Below, one piece after another: positions 24,043 to 31,267 of a DNA stretch of 50,022 nt (the stretch's first letter is position 1; every line of letters starts with the position of its first letter). The translations under genes and the position numbers were made by a program. This DNA is from Pirellulales bacterium (GTDB taxonomy: Bacteria; Planctomycetota; Planctomycetia; Pirellulales; JAEUIK01): contig JAHBXR010000035.1 in the NCBI GenBank assembly GCA_019636335.1, positions 1 through 50,022 on the forward strand, written 5' to 3'. The notes below the pieces were generated by a model that saw only the letters and a program-made list of their open reading frames with translations, made no database searches and had not been told where the DNA came from.

Positions 24043-25740
24043 TTACGGGGTCGGCAAGCCGAGGCCCGCTCCGAGCGACATGCCGACCGTGCCGAGCAGC
24101 TTCATCAAGCCGGGCTCGCCTTCGACGTGAATCGACACGCCGTTCTTGAGCGGGTTGACCGTCACGTTGACGCGATCCTGACCGTCCTTGAGCACCGCGG
24201 CGGCGGTGGCTAGGTTCGGATCGGCGTTTTCCTGCTCCGAGGCCAGCTTAAGCAGCGGGTTGAGCTTCAGGGTCAACTGCAACGGGGCCACTTCCTTGTC
24301 GGAAGTTTCCTTCGACTTCTCGACGAACTCCTTCAGCTTGTCGAGGCCTTCCTCGCCAATGCCGAGATAGAAGCTCGTCTCGCCGACACCGAACGTGAGC
24401 GAGAGGGTGTCGCCGAAGAGCTCGGCGATCTTATCGGCCTCGGGGCCCCCCGGCAGCGGAGCGACCACCTGATGGAAGCGGACGTCATCAACCTTGGCCA
24501 CGTCGCGCTGGAAGCCGTAGAAGCCGACTTCGTTCTCGACGGTCTCGACGAACTCGTCGAGCAGGGCCTGCGCTTGCTTGCCTTCGGCCACGTGCGTGCC
24601 GACGACCAGCGTGAAGGGGCCATCGCCCAGCAGGGCAACGCCCGCGTCGGCGCGGCCGCTTTCGATCGAATCGTCAACGATGTCGAAGACCTTGCCGACG
24701 AATTCCTTGACGCGATCGCGGATGGATTCATCGCTGAGGGCATCGACCTTGTCGAGTTGGCTGTTCGCCTCTTCGCGCAGCGTCTTGGCCGAGGCGAGCA
24801 TGTTCTCGATTTCCTTGTCGCTCAGCGTGGCCGACAAGGTGCCTGACAGCGTGGCATCGGGCACCATGAAGGCGCCGAAGCGGGTGGTCTGGCCCTTCAG
24901 GCGGCCGAGGCTTTCGGCCAGCTTGCTGTCCTCCACCGCGGTGGCCACGATGTCGAACTTCGACTTCTTCGCGTCGCGGTCGATCGTCACGCCGAAGGTC
25001 ACCTGGTCGGTGTCTTCGATGCCTTCGATGAGGCTTTCGATCTGACCCTGGGCCATCTTCTTGGCCAACTCGTTCTCGGGCAGCTCGGGAATCGGCAGGT
25101 TCTCGAGGCCGGGGATCGGCAGGTTGCCAAAGCCCTCTTCCATGCCGATCTTCAACTGCTCGACCGCCAACTGGCGGAAGATCTCGGGAATGTTGGCGAT
25201 GTAGGCGCGGACGGCGATGTCATATTCTTTGTTCAGACCGTCGAGCAGCGAGACCGGATCCTCGGGCAGATCCTCGGGGAACTCGTTGCCGATGCTGATG
25301 TAGGTCCAGTCGCCCGACTGCTTGAAGAAGATCGGCATGGGCTGGATGTCGAGCTTGAAGACGCCGTCGCCCAGGTCCTCGGGCTCGCCCACGGCGGCCA
25401 GCGCTTCGAGGAACTTGTCGAGATCCGTCACGGGCAGGAAGCCCAGGATCTGGAACTGCAGTTCATCGGTCTGCACGACGAGTCCCCAGGGACGTTCCTT
25501 GTCGAGTCCCTGCAGGCCCTGCCCCTGGGTGACCAGCGTCAACAGGCCTTCGATGCCTTGCGCCAGCTCGGGGTCGTCGGTTTCCTTGCCCACCAGTTCG
25601 ATGTCATCGACCAGCTCTTGCCAGCCGGCAAAGCTGACGACGAACAAGGGCTTCATATCCGGCTCGTCTTGGGCGCGAGCGCCGGAGGGCGCTACCCACA
25701 AGAGCGCCGCGGTCAGGGCCGCCAGGGCTAGTTTCTTCAC
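24043..25740 (-). CDS. Large secreted planctomycete protein, unknown
   Basis: A 565-residue protein with a clear signal peptide (KKLALAALTAALLWVAPSGARA, cleavage likely after A-R-A). The mature part is acidic and shows DUF-like repeated alpha/beta units: FVVSFAGWQELVDDIELVGK, QILGFLPVTDLDKFLEALAAV, KTLREEANSQLDKVDALSDE. Similar proteins are abundant in planctomycetes, with no proven role; it may be a structural or cell-surface protein. The GTG at 25740 was chosen because GAGGAG lies a few bases upstream; a TTG at 25759-25761 is weaker. A strong terminator follows, as expected for a well-expressed single gene. Confidence 0.85.
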   Translation of the reverse strand: MKKLALAALTAALLWVAPSGARAQDEPDMKPLFVVSFAGWQELVDDIELVGKETDDPELAQGIEGLLTLVTQGQGLQGLDKERPWGLVVQTDELQFQILGFLPVTDLDKFLEALAAVGEPEDLGDGVFKLDIQPMPIFFKQSGDWTYISIGNEFPEDLPEDPVSLLDGLNKEYDIAVRAYIANIPEIFRQLAVEQLKIGMEEGFGNLPIPGLENLPIPELPENELAKKMAQGQIESLIEGIEDTDQVTFGVTIDRDAKKSKFDIVATAVEDSKLAESLGRLKGQTTRFGAFMVPDATLSGTLSATLSDKEIENMLASAKTLREEANSQLDKVDALSDESIRDRVKEFVGKVFDIVDDSIESGRADAGVALLGDGPFTLVVGTHVAEGKQAQALLDEFVETVENEVGFYGFQRDVAKVDDVRFHQVVAPLPGGPEADKIAELFGDTLSLTFGVGETSFYLGIGEEGLDKLKEFVEKSKETSDKEVAPLQLTLKLNPLLKLASEQENADPNLATAAAVLKDGQDRVNVTVNPLKNGVSIHVEGEPGLMKLLGTVGMSLGAGLGLPTP

Positions 25741-25746
25741 GGTCGT

Positions 25747-25752
25747 TGTCTC
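25747..25752 (-). promoter_or_regulatory. Ribosome binding site deciding the GTG start
   Basis: GAGGAG on the minus strand sits six to seven bases upstream of GTG 25740. It lies inside the reading frame if the upstream TTG were used, so it favours the GTG. Confidence 0.6.
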
Positions 25753-26322
25753 CTCGAACAAATAAAAGGGCAGACTATCGCTGAACGAACAGCTTGTGAC
25801 TCAAGGCAACGCCGCCAGGCTGCCGCGGCGCGCGTGCGCCGACAGGGCGACGTACTTAATGGCGGGATCGTGCGACCGGCGAACCTGACACCGGCGCAGA
25901 AAGCGAGTCCGGTCACGCGCGTGCCAACCGAGGCGCCGCCAATCCGGCGCCGGCAACAACGCTCAACCGAGTCCGTTCGCCGCGTCGGGGGGACGATGAC
26001 GAGCGCCATGCTCGCCGGCCGTTCTGACGCCAAGAACTACGCGTCAGGGGGTCCCGATATTACTCCCAGAAGTGGCTCTGAGTTTACGTAAATTCCCACG
26101 AAACGCCAGACACGGCTCAAAATTCTGTCCCCAACGGGCCCAACTTGTTGAACTAAATTTTTCCGAAACTGCCGACCGTCGAGGTGGATACATCCATAGA
26201 GTCGCTACGGCAGCATCCGTCGCCAAGCCGTCTTGATGAGTAAACCTCTGTCCAGCAAAGACTTTGCGGTGCGTCACGGGGTCAGCGAATCTCGCGGCGC
26301 AACGGAACAGGGTAAGGGCAGG
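25753..26322. other. Intergenic region, no gene seen
   Basis: About 570 bases between divergent genes. It is rich in GGCGCC-like motifs around 25930-25955, and short frames run across it, but none has protein-like composition or a ribosome binding site. It should hold promoters for both flanking genes; none is convincing. Confidence 0.45.
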
Positions 26323-26344
26323 CGCGCGGCAGGGGTGCCGCGCG
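26323..26344 (+). promoter_or_regulatory. Leader hairpin upstream of the M14-family gene
   Basis: CGCGCGGCA and TGCCGCGCG form a perfect 9-bp stem with a GGGG loop, 34 bases before the ATG at 26379. There is no T-run, so it would more likely affect translation or mRNA stability. Confidence 0.35.
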
Positions 26345-26378
26345 AGGATCGTCACGGTTCGAGCAGCTAGCTGGTTTG

Positions 26379-27308
26379 ATGGGAATTTGCACGCACGATA
26401 TCGTCGGACCGCGTCCCGGTCGCCGTTTGCTGATCACCGGGGGCGTGCATGGGGACGAGTTCGAACCCATGGTCGCCATTCGCCGCTTGATCTCTTGCTG
26501 GCCCGCTAGCGAGATGCGGGGCCGCGTCACCTTGGTGCCCGTGGTGAATCGAGCGGCCTTCCAGCGCGGGTCGCGCACGGCGGAAGATGGGCTCGATCTG
26601 GCACGCACCTGCCCCGGTAGCGCCGCAGGCTCCGTCACCGAGCGCACGGCTCACGATCTGTCGGCCCTGATTCGCGAGGTCGACTTCTACATTGATCTTC
26701 ACAGTGGCGGCGCCACGATGCAGTTGCTGCCCCTGGCCGGGTACGTGCTGCACGCCGACGCTGCGGTACTCGACGTGCAACGCCGGATGGCGCAGACCAT
26801 GAATCTGCCCGTGGTGTGGGGTACGAATGCTCGGCTTGAAGGTCGTTCGCTGTCGGTCGCGCGCGATGCTGGCGTGCCTGCCATCTACGCCGAGTACGGC
26901 GGCAGTGGCCTCTGCGATCCTCAAGGGGTCGAGGCGTACGTCGAGGGTTGTTTGAATGTAGCTGGCATGCTGGGGCTCATCGACCGACCGGCGTCGATCA
27001 GCCAGGTGCTCTACACCGTCGAGGATGACCGCGACAACAGCGGATACTTGCAGATTCAACATCCGGCACCGGCGGCGGGTTGCTTCGAGCCTTGCGTTAC
27101 GCTGGGCGATCTGGTTGAGCGTGGACAATCGCTTGGCGACATCGTCGACGAGTTGGGGCGCGAGCGCCACGACGTGCTGGCCGCGGATACCGGACGCGTT
27201 CTGCTGCTGCGGACCTTTCCACACGTGGCGGTGGGAGATACGCTGGCCGTGATCCTGCCGATCCGCGAACCGGGCAGCGTCACCTATCCGCGCGAAGCGG
27301 CCGGCTGA
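26379..27308 (+). CDS. Succinylglutamate desuccinylase/aspartoacylase family (M14-type) protein
   Basis: A 309-residue zinc-dependent amidohydrolase. Zn ligands H24 and E27 lie in GGVHGDEFEP, H108 in IDLHSGG, and the catalytic Glu is E172 in AIYAEYGGSG. A C-terminal beta-rich domain (CFEPCVTLGDLVERGQSLG, ADTGRVLLLRTFPHVAVGD) is typical of the subgroup that removes acyl groups from small amides. The first ATG is at 26379; the TTG just before it is unlikely. A DapA/NAL-family gene follows 64 bases later and probably forms one operon, so both may break down the same N-acyl compound. Substrate unknown. Confidence 0.88.
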   Translation: MGICTHDIVGPRPGRRLLITGGVHGDEFEPMVAIRRLISCWPASEMRGRVTLVPVVNRAAFQRGSRTAEDGLDLARTCPGSAAGSVTERTAHDLSALIREVDFYIDLHSGGATMQLLPLAGYVLHADAAVLDVQRRMAQTMNLPVVWGTNARLEGRSLSVARDAGVPAIYAEYGGSGLCDPQGVEAYVEGCLNVAGMLGLIDRPASISQVLYTVEDDRDNSGYLQIQHPAPAAGCFEPCVTLGDLVERGQSLGDIVDELGRERHDVLAADTGRVLLLRTFPHVAVGDTLAVILPIREPGSVTYPREAAG

Positions 27309-27372
27309 CGAACTCGCGCCGGCAGCTCAATGGTACTGCCCGCTCCCCAACGCGCGCGAGGAGTTGTTCGCC

Positions 27373-28275
27373 ATGCTGTTTGTCGAAGGACGTGTCTGGC
27401 CCGCCCTGCTGACCCCTCTGGCCGAATCGGGCGAACCCAACCTGCCCGTCATCGATCGGCTGGTCGAGCTTTATGCCGAGCAGCAGCTTGGTGGGCTCTT
27501 CGTGCTCGGTTCGACCGGGCAAGGGGTGCTGCTCGATCTCGACGAGCGCCGCGCCGTGGCCGAACGCGCCGTCCGCGCCGCGCGCGGCGGCCTGCACATC
27601 ATGGTGCATGTCGGAGCGGTCGCCACGCAAGACGCCATCGAGCTGGCGCGTCATGCCGAGAAGATCGGCGCGAACTCGGTGTCGAGCGTGCCGCCGATCT
27701 ACTATCCGGCACGAGCCGACGTGGTGTTCGAGCATTACCGGCGGATCGGCTCGTCGACGGGACTGCCGTTCTTCCCCTACCACGCGAGCTTCCTGGCGCA
27801 GTCGTTGCCCGCGGCGCGGATTTACTCCGAGCGTCTGCTCGAGATCCCGAACATCGCCGGCATGAAATTCACGGACCACGATCTCTATACGATGGGGTTG
27901 CTGCACTCGTACACGGCGGGCAAGATTCGCATCCTCAGCGGCGCGGATGAACTGGTGTGCCACGCCGTGTTGAGCGGCGCGGTCGGCGCGATCGGCACGT
28001 TCTACAATCAGTGGGGCGTGAGCTGTCAGAAGGCCCGGCTGGCCATGATCGCCGGCAACGTCGAGGGGGCGCGACGGTTCATGCTTGCCTTTCAGAAGGC
28101 GATCGACGAGATCCTGAGCTCCGGGGCGATGTGGAGTTTCCATCGCGCCTCGATGCAGAAGAAGTTCGATCTCGACATCGGTCCGCCGCGAGCGCCGTTG
28201 GGGACGACGGAGAAGCCGTGGAACGATGCGGATGTCGAGCGGCTGATTGCGCTGGTCGACGACGCGGCGCCGTAA
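27373..28275 (+). CDS. Dihydrodipicolinate synthase/N-acetylneuraminate lyase family aldolase
   Basis: A 300-residue class I aldolase. The Schiff-base lysine is K165 (AGMKFTDHD) and the catalytic Tyr is Y136 (FFPYHA); GSTGQG (45-50) is the carboxylate-binding motif. The position pattern is closer to the NAL/KDG-type subgroup than to a true DapA, since the sequence after Y136 is HA rather than N-x-P-x-R. ATG 27373 has GAGGAG ten bases upstream (27357-27362), which settles the start. It probably acts on a 2-keto acid formed from the substrate of the M14-type enzyme upstream. A REP-like repeat begins 20 bases after the stop. Confidence 0.88.
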   Translation: MLFVEGRVWPALLTPLAESGEPNLPVIDRLVELYAEQQLGGLFVLGSTGQGVLLDLDERRAVAERAVRAARGGLHIMVHVGAVATQDAIELARHAEKIGANSVSSVPPIYYPARADVVFEHYRRIGSSTGLPFFPYHASFLAQSLPAARIYSERLLEIPNIAGMKFTDHDLYTMGLLHSYTAGKIRILSGADELVCHAVLSGAVGAIGTFYNQWGVSCQKARLAMIAGNVEGARRFMLAFQKAIDEILSSGAMWSFHRASMQKKFDLDIGPPRAPLGTTEKPWNDADVERLIALVDDAAP

Positions 28276-28295
28276 TGGCAATTTACGATGTATTG

Positions 28296-28380
28296 GAGCC
28301 CCGTAGGGGCGCGTTACGCCAGCCCAGGGCAACGCCCTGGGGGCTTTTGCAAAGCAACAACGAAGCCCTGTAAGGGCGAT
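28296..28380 (-). repeat. REP-like repeat unit 5' of the RAYT gene
   Basis: Hairpins GCCCCGTAGGGGC (28298-28310) and CCCAGGGCAACGCCCTGGG (28323-28341) form one unit, inverted relative to the unit at 28749. A further hairpin GCCCTGTAAGGGC (28365-28377) looks like part of a second unit. It ends 13 bases before the transposase ATG. Confidence 0.85.
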
Positions 28381-28392
28381 TCAGGGGCGGCG

Positions 28393-28932
28393 ATGGGGCA
28401 ATCACTCGCGCGTCTGCACATCCATGTCATTTTCAGCACGAAGCACCGCGAGCTATGGATCACGGATGCCGTGCGCGATTCCTTGCACGCTTATATGGCC
28501 AAAGTGCTGCAAGATATCGAATGCAGGCCCGTGCTGATTAATTCTGTAGAAGATCACATCCATTTACTCTTCGACTTGGCACGCACCGTGGCGGTGAGCG
28601 TCGTTGTCGAGCGCGTAAAGAAGTCCACATCCAAGTGGATTAAAACGCAGGGTCAAGAGTTTCGTGGCTTCGCCTGGCAAGCAGGCTACGGAGCTTTTGC
28701 AGTTTCCGAATCCAACCTGTCTAGCGTGCGCCATTACGTGGCGAGTTGCCCCCAGGGCGTTGCCCTGGGCTGTCTTAAATCGCCCCTTTGGGGCTTCCGT
28801 ACATGCTCGGCAGCCTGCCCGCCAGTTCAGGCACAATCGGTCGGTGTGTTGCCGCGAGCCCAAGAGGGGTCAGCACCGCGGCAATCGTTCCGTGGCTACG
28901 TTCCATCGTTCTGCCTGTTCGACGAGTTCTAA
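28393..28932 (+). CDS. RAYT: REP-associated tyrosine transposase (IS200-like), C-terminus replaced
   Basis: The first 118 residues are a Y1 HUH transposase of the RAYT group, which cuts single-stranded palindromes and is thought to spread REP sequences. MGQSLARLHIHVIFSTKHRE is the usual start; the HUH pair is H55 and H57 (VEDHIHLLF); the nucleophile Tyr is Y99 in WQAGYGAFAVS. After residue 118 homology stops: residues 119-135 are read from a REP-like unit and the rest, to 28932, from a reversed gene fragment. The normal C-terminal tail of about 30 residues is lost, so activity is uncertain although catalytic residues remain. Matching inverted REP-like units lie on both sides. Confidence 0.85.
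   Translation: MGQSLARLHIHVIFSTKHRELWITDAVRDSLHAYMAKVLQDIECRPVLINSVEDHIHLLFDLARTVAVSVVVERVKKSTSKWIKTQGQEFRGFAWQAGYGAFAVSESNLSSVRHYVASCPQGVALGCLKSPLWGFRTCSAACPPVQAQSVGVLPRAQEGSAPRQSFRGYVPSFCLFDEF
28749..28799 (+). repeat. REP-like repeat unit 3' of the RAYT core
   Basis: Palindrome CCCAGGGCGTTGCCCTGGG (28751-28769), link CTGTCTTAAAT, hairpin GCCCCTTTGGGGC (28782-28794), TTCCG. It is the inverted partner of the unit at 28296-28341 and matches the copy at 7125-7168 in plus orientation. Confidence 0.88.
28800..28906 (-). pseudogene. 5' fragment of a DapA/NAL-family gene
   Basis: From an ATG at 28906 the minus strand reads MERSHGTIAAVLTPL followed by VPELAGRL, which fits the start of a dihydrodipicolinate synthase-family protein, and then runs into the REP-like unit after about 36 codons. 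It is a relative, not a copy, of the intact gene at 27373 (shared L-T-P-L region only). The rest of the gene is missing, so it is a remnant cut off at the repeat. The match is short and therefore uncertain. Confidence 0.4.
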
Positions 28933-29053
28933 GCTTCGCTTCATTCCGATAGAATGGCGTTGGCATCACGCCGGTAAAGAGCGCGGTCGGCTTGCTGGCG
29001 TGCCGCGGCGATGCAGATGAATCGCGTCGACGGACGCAAAAAGGAATCTACGG

Positions 29054-29887
29054 ATGTTACGCACTCTTCTGCTCGCGTTCGACGCGGATGGTCTCGAGCA
29101 TGCCGCGACGCGCGTGGCGATGGAGTGGGCACTCCAGCATCAGGCCCTGCTGGTGGGGCTGGGCATCATTGACGAGTCGGCGGTCAATCCGCGCGAGGCG
29201 GTGCCGCTCGGTGGTGGGCAGGCGAAGCGCGAGCTGGACGCGGCACGCCTCGAAGCGGCCTATGTCAACACGGAGACCGTGCTTTCCGAACTGGCCCAAC
29301 GCTGTGCCGCGCAGCAGGTATCGTGCAAGCTGCTCGAAGGCGTGGGGCACGCGGCCGAGCAGATTGCCGAGTTCGCGCAGCGCTACGATCTGATCGTCGC
29401 GCCGCGCTGGACCGCTCGTGCGCAGCACGCGCCGCGGTTGGGTTTGGCCAGCTCGCTGTGGGACCTGTTGCACGCGCCGCCACGCCCCGTGGTGGCCGTT
29501 CCCGAACAGACTCCTGACGGCAGCGGGGTGCTGATTGCTTACGACGGCAGCTTGCAGGCCGCGCGGACTTTGCAGGCGTGGCAGCAGTCGGGTCTGCTCG
29601 CGGGGTCCCCGGTGCATGTCCTGGCCGTGGAAGAAAATCGCGTCGTGGCCGCCAAGACGGGGGAGTTGGCCCTCGATTATCTGAATCACCACAAGGTGCA
29701 GGCAAAATTGCACGTCGAGACGAGTGGTAGTCCCGGCGAAATCATCGTGCGCGTCGCCTCGGAATTGGACGTGGCCCTGGTCGTGATGGGGGCTTACGGA
29801 CAGGCGCGCATCCGCGATCTGATTTTGGGTTCCGCCACGAATACGGTGCTGACCGCCTGCTCGCGGCCCCTGTTTCTGTATCACTGA
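29054..29887 (+). CDS. Tandem universal stress protein
   Basis: A 277-residue protein made of two UspA domains: residues about 1-150 (LLLAFDADGLEHAATRVAMEW) and 155-277 (GVLIAYDGSLQAARTLQAW). The second domain keeps the ATP-binding motif VMGAYGQARIRDLILGSATN; the first has lost it (APRWTARAQHAPRLGLASSL). Usp proteins bind ATP and help cells survive stress, but their reaction is usually unknown. Single gene, ATG at 29054. The upstream region to 28906 is short and contains no clear promoter. Confidence 0.9.
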   Translation: MLRTLLLAFDADGLEHAATRVAMEWALQHQALLVGLGIIDESAVNPREAVPLGGGQAKRELDAARLEAAYVNTETVLSELAQRCAAQQVSCKLLEGVGHAAEQIAEFAQRYDLIVAPRWTARAQHAPRLGLASSLWDLLHAPPRPVVAVPEQTPDGSGVLIAYDGSLQAARTLQAWQQSGLLAGSPVHVLAVEENRVVAAKTGELALDYLNHHKVQAKLHVETSGSPGEIIVRVASELDVALVVMGAYGQARIRDLILGSATNTVLTACSRPLFLYH

Positions 29888-29967
29888 GCGGCATCTTCGA
29901 CAGGCCCGCGCCGGTGTGTTGGTTGTGAACGCCCGCCGTGCTTGGAGGGCATGGATCGCGAAGGTGC

Positions 29968-31257
29968 TCAAGGGAGCTTGCTGATTCGGCTCAGCAAATT
30001 CGATTCGTCCGCGGTGACGTTGCCGGCGCGGATCGTGGTAATCGCTCTGGTGCCCTCGGCGAAGAGCAACTCGTGCGGATCGGCGCCGGTGGCTTGCGTC
30101 AGGGCGATCACCGCGAGATCGGCGCGCCGGCCTGCTTCGAGCGTTCCGCGGTCGGCCTGCAAACCGAGTGCTTTCGCGCCGGCAAGCGTGCCGAGTTCTA
30201 GTACCTGCGCGGGAGAAAGTTCGCGATGGTGGGCCGCCACGTGGCGTAGCTCTTCCCACAGACTGAGATCCGGATTCGACGCTCGGCTATCGGTGCCTAG
30301 TGCGACCGCGACGCCCGCGGCGAGTCGGCGCGCGAGCGGATAACGCTCGTGACCGAAGTACGCATGCGTGCGAGGACAATAGACCAGGGCCATTCGATCG
30401 GCGTGCCGTGCGAGCAGAGCGGCTTCTTCCTCGGTGAGATAATTGCCGTGGATGACGAGGGCACGATGCGCGCGTGTCAGCTCGCGCAGATAGTCGAGCG
30501 GCCGCGTGCCGCGCGCGATGGCCCCCGGTTGCCACGCACCCAGATCTTGCAACAAGGTCCTAAATGGACCGCTCCCCGTGCTGAGTAACTCTAGCTCTTC
30601 GCGCGACTCGGCCAGGTGAAAGGCCAGCGGGATCTGTTCGGCCGCGGAGAGTGTCGTCAGCCGTGCGAAAAGCTGCGGGTGTACGGTATAGGGTGCATGC
30701 GGCGAGAGGCCCGCCTGCCAGTTCACCACATCGTTCGCCACACGGCGTCGTGCGAGATGGTCGCAGGCCGCGGCAAGATTGGGTTCGATTCGCGCACGAT
30801 CGAGCCCGATCAATTCGTAGAAGACGGTGGCCGCGACCGGCGACGCGGCAAAGTCGTCGGGGGACCAGCCGGCGGTGGCGATTTCGCCGACCGTCGTCGT
30901 GCCGGTGGCGGCCAGTTCTCGCAGCCCGGTCGTGGCCGGCCGTTCCGTGGGGGGCGCGGCGCCGCGGCGCCGCCAGGCGACGACCTCGCGGATCCAATCG
31001 GGAAAGCTCTGGCCGAGCTGCCCCAACGGCTGGCGAAAATGGCTGAACTCGAGATGCGTGTGCGCATTGATCAAGCCCGGCACGAGGGCCACGTCGCCGA
31101 GATCGAGCGTGTCGGGTATGTCGACGTGCGGCGTGGCGGACGCCACCTCGACGAGGCGCCCGCCGGCGATTGTCACGAGCGCATTTTCGATTGGCGGGCG
31201 CGAGACGGGAAAGGCGTAGCGGGCTTTGAGACGCCAGACGCCGTGGGGGGCTTGCAT
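29968..31257 (-). CDS. Amidohydrolase (TRZ/ATZ-like deaminase)
   Basis: A 429-residue metal-dependent hydrolase. Metal ligands: H-x-H in INAHTHLEFS, His in LAFHLAES, and Asp in VALGTDSRASN; LSPHAPYT is the fourth conserved histidine region. The N- and C-terminal strands make the small urease-like beta-domain (VTIAGGRLVEV, GRRADLAVIAL). Members remove amino groups from purines, triazines and related rings. Since mqnA and mqnC lie 3-5 kb away, aminodeoxyfutalosine deaminase is one possibility, but nothing in the sequence proves it. Start at 31257 (MQAPHGVWRL). It begins 10 bases after the stop of the ABC permease-CPBP gene, so probably one transcript. Confidence 0.87.
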   Translation of the reverse strand: MQAPHGVWRLKARYAFPVSRPPIENALVTIAGGRLVEVASATPHVDIPDTLDLGDVALVPGLINAHTHLEFSHFRQPLGQLGQSFPDWIREVVAWRRRGAAPPTERPATTGLRELAATGTTTVGEIATAGWSPDDFAASPVAATVFYELIGLDRARIEPNLAAACDHLARRRVANDVVNWQAGLSPHAPYTVHPQLFARLTTLSAAEQIPLAFHLAESREELELLSTGSGPFRTLLQDLGAWQPGAIARGTRPLDYLRELTRAHRALVIHGNYLTEEEAALLARHADRMALVYCPRTHAYFGHERYPLARRLAAGVAVALGTDSRASNPDLSLWEELRHVAAHHRELSPAQVLELGTLAGAKALGLQADRGTLEAGRRADLAVIALTQATGADPHELLFAEGTRAITTIRAGNVTADESNLLSRISKLP

Positions 31258-31267
31258 GAGCGAAGAT

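Noticed and set aside
25834..26091. An 85-codon plus-strand frame in the gap before the M14-type gene
   Set aside because: Arg- and Pro-rich with no ribosome binding site or motif; judged non-coding.
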